A stretch of 64,000 bases of DNA from Ascidia mentula (lineage: Eukaryota; Chordata; Ascidiacea; Phlebobranchia; Ascidiidae): positions 4,464,001 to 4,528,000 of the forward strand of contig OX387198.1 of assembly GCA_947561715.1 (NCBI GenBank), given 5' to 3'. A model generated the notes under the pieces. That model saw only the letters and a list, made by a program, of their open reading frames with translations, was not told the DNA's origin and did no database searches. Made by a program: the position numbers and the translations under genes. Positions 59,766-64,000 of the stretch are shown here, in pieces (the first letter of the stretch is position 1; each line of letters begins with the position of its first letter).

Positions 59766-61064
59766 CACGGGACCAGTAATCAATCATATTGATTCAGGCG
59801 CTCTGCACACATAACCCGGTTTTCAAAAGCTGTTACGCGCCCAATTGAACAGTATTCTGGATTGTCGCGCGCCTTCTTAACGTTTAGGCAACGCCTAAAC
59901 TGTTAAAATTCGGTCGGGGCGACGAGTGATTTGCATTAAACGTTGTTTTGAAGCATGGGATTGGAAACCACCAAGTTTCAGCCGCCACATTCGACAATTG
60001 TTCTTTTACAGTCAAACAAATATTTTGAAATAGGGTGTTTTCTTCCGTTGTTGCTTCGTGGAAAACTACTGGAAAGTTTTAGAAAACATTATGTTGCTGC
60101 CAGGCATATTATATTCTAATAATCTGTCCTGCTGGCACAACTAAACGTAACTTTTATTGACCGACGTTCTACCAGCTAGTCAGCTAGGCTTCCTCAGGGT
60201 AATGTCACAGCACACAACCAAACATCAAGAACCGCAAAAACACAACATAGGGGACCGCTAACACCGCTTGTCAAATCACGTGATGTATCGTCGGTAATCC
60301 AGCAAAACGATCCTCACGAACGTATTTGCCAAAAACTTGAATTACAGCAAGGTGCTCTGACAACGTAATCCCACGTTTTAAACAGCAGTCTAAAACACAC
60401 CCACCTTTATTGTTATGCCAAATTTCTATGTCCATGTCATATGCACTTTTCGGTACAGAAGAAGGTTTTTCTTTTCAAAATCGTAAATGAGAGGCGATAC
60501 CTAGTAATTCTATAACAGACCACATGATCACACCAAAGTCTATTTCGGATCGTATGTGGTTTTAGGTACGTGACGTGTGCAATTGCAGTCATGTTACGCC
60601 CCACTGAAACACTTAATATGTTCATATAACCGTCAGTTCAATTATTTTTCCTGGAGATTTTCTTGTGTTCGAATGATCAAATCACACCACTGATTTTATG
60701 ATGAAGTGGAAAGTAGTGAGGATAATTTGCAGTCAGATAAACAAAACTTCAAAAGAAGCCGAACATAGGATTGTCTTTAGAGCCACGGTTGATAAAAAAA
60801 GCACAAGAACACATTGTATTTAAAGTTAATCCCGTACGGTTGCACTTCTAATGGCTTGATACAATCACATGTTGTCGATGCATTTAATGTAACGCCGTCC
60901 GACCGGTGATGCAAAAAATGTACAGGATTACGACAACATTTACTACATGTTATCTACAGTACAAAGGTTTCGAATTATAATTATAGCAAAACTAATAACT
61001 TCAAAAAGCACTACAATTTGTAAATAAACTTTCAATTATCGATACAAATTCATTGCATTAGGGA

Positions 61065-62874
61065 TTAGAAGACGAGCTTGAGAAGAGCAAGGATTGCTAT
61101 GCCGAGTAGGGTCGGTGCGTAAGTGAGCTTTCCAGACCCGTTGCCAGTGTTGCAATTATCTGTTTGGACAATAACATAGAAACTATAAAATAAAGGAATT
61201 ATACTTTGTTTTCTGTTTTCAACTCTGGACATATTTGTATGCCAACAGGTAAAATTATAATATCATCGAACAACATATAGAATTTACAAGTTTTATGGTA
61301 AAGTTTCTGGAATATTTTTAATAGTCTAGTTACCTGTGTTGCAGACGTAGTCACAACTAGTTACGCTACCACCGTAGTTATTTCCTGACGTACATCCATC
61401 TACTTGACTTGTTCCAACTGAGCCACAATATCTTGTGATAGTAGTTACAGATGTACCAGACGCTATAAAAATTCGACACTGGGTTTTAATCCCGAACCTG
61501 CATTTCAAGAATAGCTGAAAAATTTTCAAGAGCGTTTCCTTTGGATTTAGGGCATTTCTTTATTGTTGAAAAACTTTCGGTTGGCATTCACCATAAAGGA
61601 ACTAGTTTTTATGACTGGAAGAACTTGAAGAGAAATTTGTTAGAAATTGTCCTCGTTTCGACAGGAATAAAAGATGAAGTACACGTTCACCTGTCTATTA
61701 ATCCGCGCCTTTGTTTGCGTAGTGCAAAGGCGGCATTTTATTTTCGACTTTCGGAACAAAGCGGACACGTTAACGAATCATTTATCATTTCAACAGTCTT
61801 TCAAGCTGGGGTGAATAACGTTTTCAGTTACAACAAGAATTTATGGCGCATGCCGACTATATTGCCCTCTCCTCTTTGTCATTGTAGAACAGGGAAAGAA
61901 GGCTTTGTTCAGCTTTAACGACAAGGTATACAATTTTTCGCAAAGCTATCTGCTTGTAAAGTTTGGCTGCTTGTCACTTAAAATTTGAATGTAAGATCTG
62001 CTTTGAAGATACAATTTCCTTAAAAGGTAAAAATAAGGAATCGTGTGAGACGGTTTTAGTAAGAATGATGAAATTCTTCCCGTATTCCAATGCATGCAAT
62101 AAGTTGTATCATTAGTATAAAATAAACTTCACAAAGCACACGGGATTAAACAACACGCAGTTTTCATGCAACTGCATGCGCCTTGCCTGAACTAATAGTT
62201 CATATCACGTACCAGTCAAGCTTGGGAAGTCTTAATGGCACAGGCTTTAAGGTCTATACAGGAACACCATAAATATGGTAATAATAGTAAGGAAATTATG
62301 AGTGACAGAAAGCATTTTAACAAAAAACGTTTGATTTGATTGTTTGTTTAACTAACCTGAAGCGGTTGACACCCCCGTCCTGCAAGTTGTTATTCCGGTG
62401 GGGCATGTTTGGGTGTAAGACGATGCAAGGTTAGGACCGTAACAACTCTGACCATTGCCTATTGTACTGACGCTATTGTAACTGCATTCATAGCACTGAA
62501 TGCAAATACCTGGAAAAATGTTTTATCAGAATTACTTACACCTGCATAACAGTTCTGTTCATAGAACTGGGCCATACAGTTGAAATAAATAATTGACATG
62601 ATTTTGGCCATCTTTGCCATCAAACTTGTGCCATCTTCAGTGAAATAAATGGCGTTGCTGGTTTAGCTATGATTTTAAAAACATTCACGAACATTTCATC
62701 AGTTAAACTTACACTTTAACATACTAGAAACAATCTTCCTGGAAAATTCTTCATTACATAGAAATTCCATCAAAATTTAACGTGGTGTTTCACACAAACA
62801 ATTTTACAAACGAAAGGGATATTACCTTCTGCAACCAAAGCTAAAAGCAGTACAGCAATTAGTTTGCAATCTAT
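61065..62874 (-). CDS. LU17: four-exon Ly6/uPAR gene with altered start codon
   Basis: Exons: 62874-62826, 62509-62357, 61462-61334, 61159-61065; phase 1. Exon 2: GICIQCYECSYNSV, QSCYGPNL, QTCPTGITTC. Exon 3: TRYCGSVG, DGCTSGNN, TSCDYVCNTG (C6-C9 all present). Exon 4: DNCNTGNGSGK, hydrophobic tail, TAA. Exon 1 aligns with LU12 and LU13 but reads IDCKLIAVLLLALVAE: the expected ATG is ATA. An in-frame ATG lies 135 bp upstream (63009) and would add 45 residues before the hydrophobic segment. The TATA-like element of its relatives is not found. The downstream exons look healthy, so the gene may be newly silenced or may start elsewhere. Confidence 0.75.
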
Positions 62875-63317
62875 ATCAAGATGTCGTTGTTTCCACAGTT
62901 TTCTTGTCGCAATTCCACTCTGGATTGTCGGGAGCAAATGACATGAAATCTGCCAATGCGCTGGGTTTAGTAACGCCTTTTTCTTTACATTTTGTATCCA
63001 CGGTAACAAACCTTATGGGTGCGACGACTTTTCAAGTTTCAAAGTTTGTCGTGAATTACTTATTCCCGTTGCATTGGTTAGTGAGCACGATAATAACTTA
63101 TCAAACGTTTGAGAAAGCCTGAAAATGATATCTTAACGTGTACATTGTTTGCATCAATTCAATACAGCAGGTTGTTACGTTAGTACGAAGTAAAAGTTTA
63201 CTTGCAAATGTGATGGTAAACTGGCATGATTATTCTGTTCATTTTTCTAATTTGCCGGCTTCATGATGAATAAATTACTTGAATCACATCGTGATAAAGA
63301 GATTTTAAACAACTTAC

Positions 63318-63357
63318 ATCTGCAAAAACACCCCACAAGTACAACTGCACAACTACT
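63318..63357 (-). pseudogene. Relic first exon related to LU16
   Basis: The upstream ATTCGCATC and the end GGGGTGTTTTTGCAGA followed by GTAAG match LU16 exon 1, but the start codon and the next codons are deleted. No exon 2 is seen before LU17. It marks a lost gene copy. Confidence 0.65.
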
Positions 63358-63676
63358 GATGCGAATATCACGTGACGTCACAAACATCCACTGAGCGGAT
63401 ATTCATCAAAAAATGGTCCTTGGTAACGCTGATCTCATCATGATATCCAGGTGCAATGAAATCCTATGTTACAATTTAAAGTTGTATTCACTGCACAACG
63501 AAGGCAACAAGCTGCCTTTGTAGCATCAAAAAGTGTACCCATAAGTCTTACCTTTGTACCATTGTTTGGAAAATCGCTCCTTCCAAAGCAGGAATAATTT
63601 CCAAAACGAAGGGATTTTAACGTCGCTCAAATTTATGGTTTGAAGGCTTATGTCCATAAATATATACATATATGTC

Positions 63677-63966
63677 GAAGGATGGCGCGTTTCAGCAACG
63701 GCAACACCAGCCAAGGTGTACGAAACCTTTACTAAACAGTAAACATGTTCGGGATTCGTGGCTAAAACAGCGTGGGTTCGAATCCCGGTGCGGCAACGAA
63801 TTGGCTTCATTGGGGACAGGGGGTTTGCAATATTGGTTAAGCAGTCCGACCAGTATATCAAGCACAAAACATGATTGGGATTCAAAAATTAACCTTCAGA
63901 AAATATCGGGTTTCATTCCAGATTAAAATCCGAATCTACAATCCTGATGTGAAAGGAGAATCTTGC
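63677..63966 (+). mobile_element. tRNA-derived SINE, second copy
   Basis: It begins GAAGGATGGCGCGTTTCAGC, contains GGGTTCGAATCCCGGTGCGG (B box) and continues with the second-monomer block GCAATATTGGTTAAGCAGTC and the tail AATCCTGATGTGAAAGG, collinear with 59441-59765. Boundaries are approximate. Confidence 0.72.
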
Positions 63967-64000
63967 ATAAAAAGACGTAAACGGCTTAGGTGACGAGTGA

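Larger units (their letters stand above)
58966..61064. other. Intergenic between LU16 and LU17: promoter of LU16, MITE and SINE
   Basis: TATAAATA for LU16 at 59031-59038 (gene on minus strand), a TGACGTCA sequence near 59081, the complete hAT-like MITE at 59238-59393 and the composite tRNA-SINE at 59441-59765. 59.77-61.06 kb shows no exon. Confidence 0.55.
62875..64000. other. Right-hand flank: LU16-like promoter and exon relic, SINE
   Basis: The part after about 63.2 kb resembles 58.87-59.2 kb upstream of LU16, including CGTGACGTCACAAA. It contains the relic first exon and the SINE at 63677-63966. The window ends in unassigned sequence. Confidence 0.5.

Noticed and set aside
61541-61918. 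125-codon plus-strand frame inside LU17 intron 2
   Set aside because: Longest frame in the window, but no motif, no copy elsewhere and no upstream or splice signals; kept as chance.
63775-63796. GGTTCGAATCCCGG as a tRNA gene T-arm (also at 59541 and, reversed, 35281)
   Set aside because: No acceptor stem or anticodon arm can be formed around them; they are SINE parts.

Overview
The window looks like AT-rich genomic DNA from an animal, probably an invertebrate deuterostome. A tunicate is my best guess, from the compact introns (down to 60 bp), tRNA-derived SINEs, many small MITEs and heavy local duplication, but nothing here proves the taxon. There are no rRNA or tRNA genes, no CRISPR, no prokaryotic operons, and no retrovirus-like or capsid-bearing element that I can support.

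Nearly all recognisable coding sequence belongs to one tandem family: small Ly6/uPAR (LU, three-finger) proteins with a signal peptide and a C-terminal GPI-anchor-like tail. I can assemble 13 genes with all four exons (LU2-LU13 without LU14, plus LU15 and LU16), a further four-exon gene whose start codon is altered (LU17), a 5'-cut gene at the left edge (LU1), a two-exon fragment (LU14), and at least three relics. The architecture is constant: exon 1 encodes a 14-17 residue signal peptide, exon 2 carries cysteines C1-C5 with a C-[LFY]-G-P-N signature, exon 3 carries C6-C9 ending C-x-[YF]-x-C-x-T-G, and exon 4 carries [DNK]-x-C-N (C10), a short linker and a hydrophobic tail. Every intron is phase 1, so exons from different copies can be joined in frame.

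Layout. 1-6 kb: LU1 (+, 5' end outside the window) and LU2 (+). 7-28 kb: four close paralogues on the minus strand (LU3-LU6) inside repeated 2.5-7 kb units, with a frameshifted LU1-like relic at 21.2 kb, a 23-bp minisatellite in two allele-like lengths, and hAT-like MITEs. 29.0-30.3 kb: a 1.3 kb Harbinger-like element with TTA target duplication. 30.8-44 kb: more divergent genes LU7 (-), LU8 (+), LU9 (+), LU10 (-), LU11 (-), two of which have spare 3' exons, while LU11 also has a spare first exon. 44.6-58 kb: a duplicated block (copies offset by 9196 bp) with LU12 and LU15, plus LU13, LU14 and a truncated LU14 copy. 57.6-64 kb: LU16, LU17, a relic first exon, and composite tRNA-SINEs.

The proteins are predicted to be secreted to the cell surface and lipid anchored. 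Among LU3-LU6, changes cluster at the finger tips of exons 2 and 3, while the exon 4 tail differs only by synonymous changes. That pattern suits a rapidly diversifying surface recognition family (immune, allorecognition, toxin-target or gamete roles are all possible). Function is inferred, not shown.
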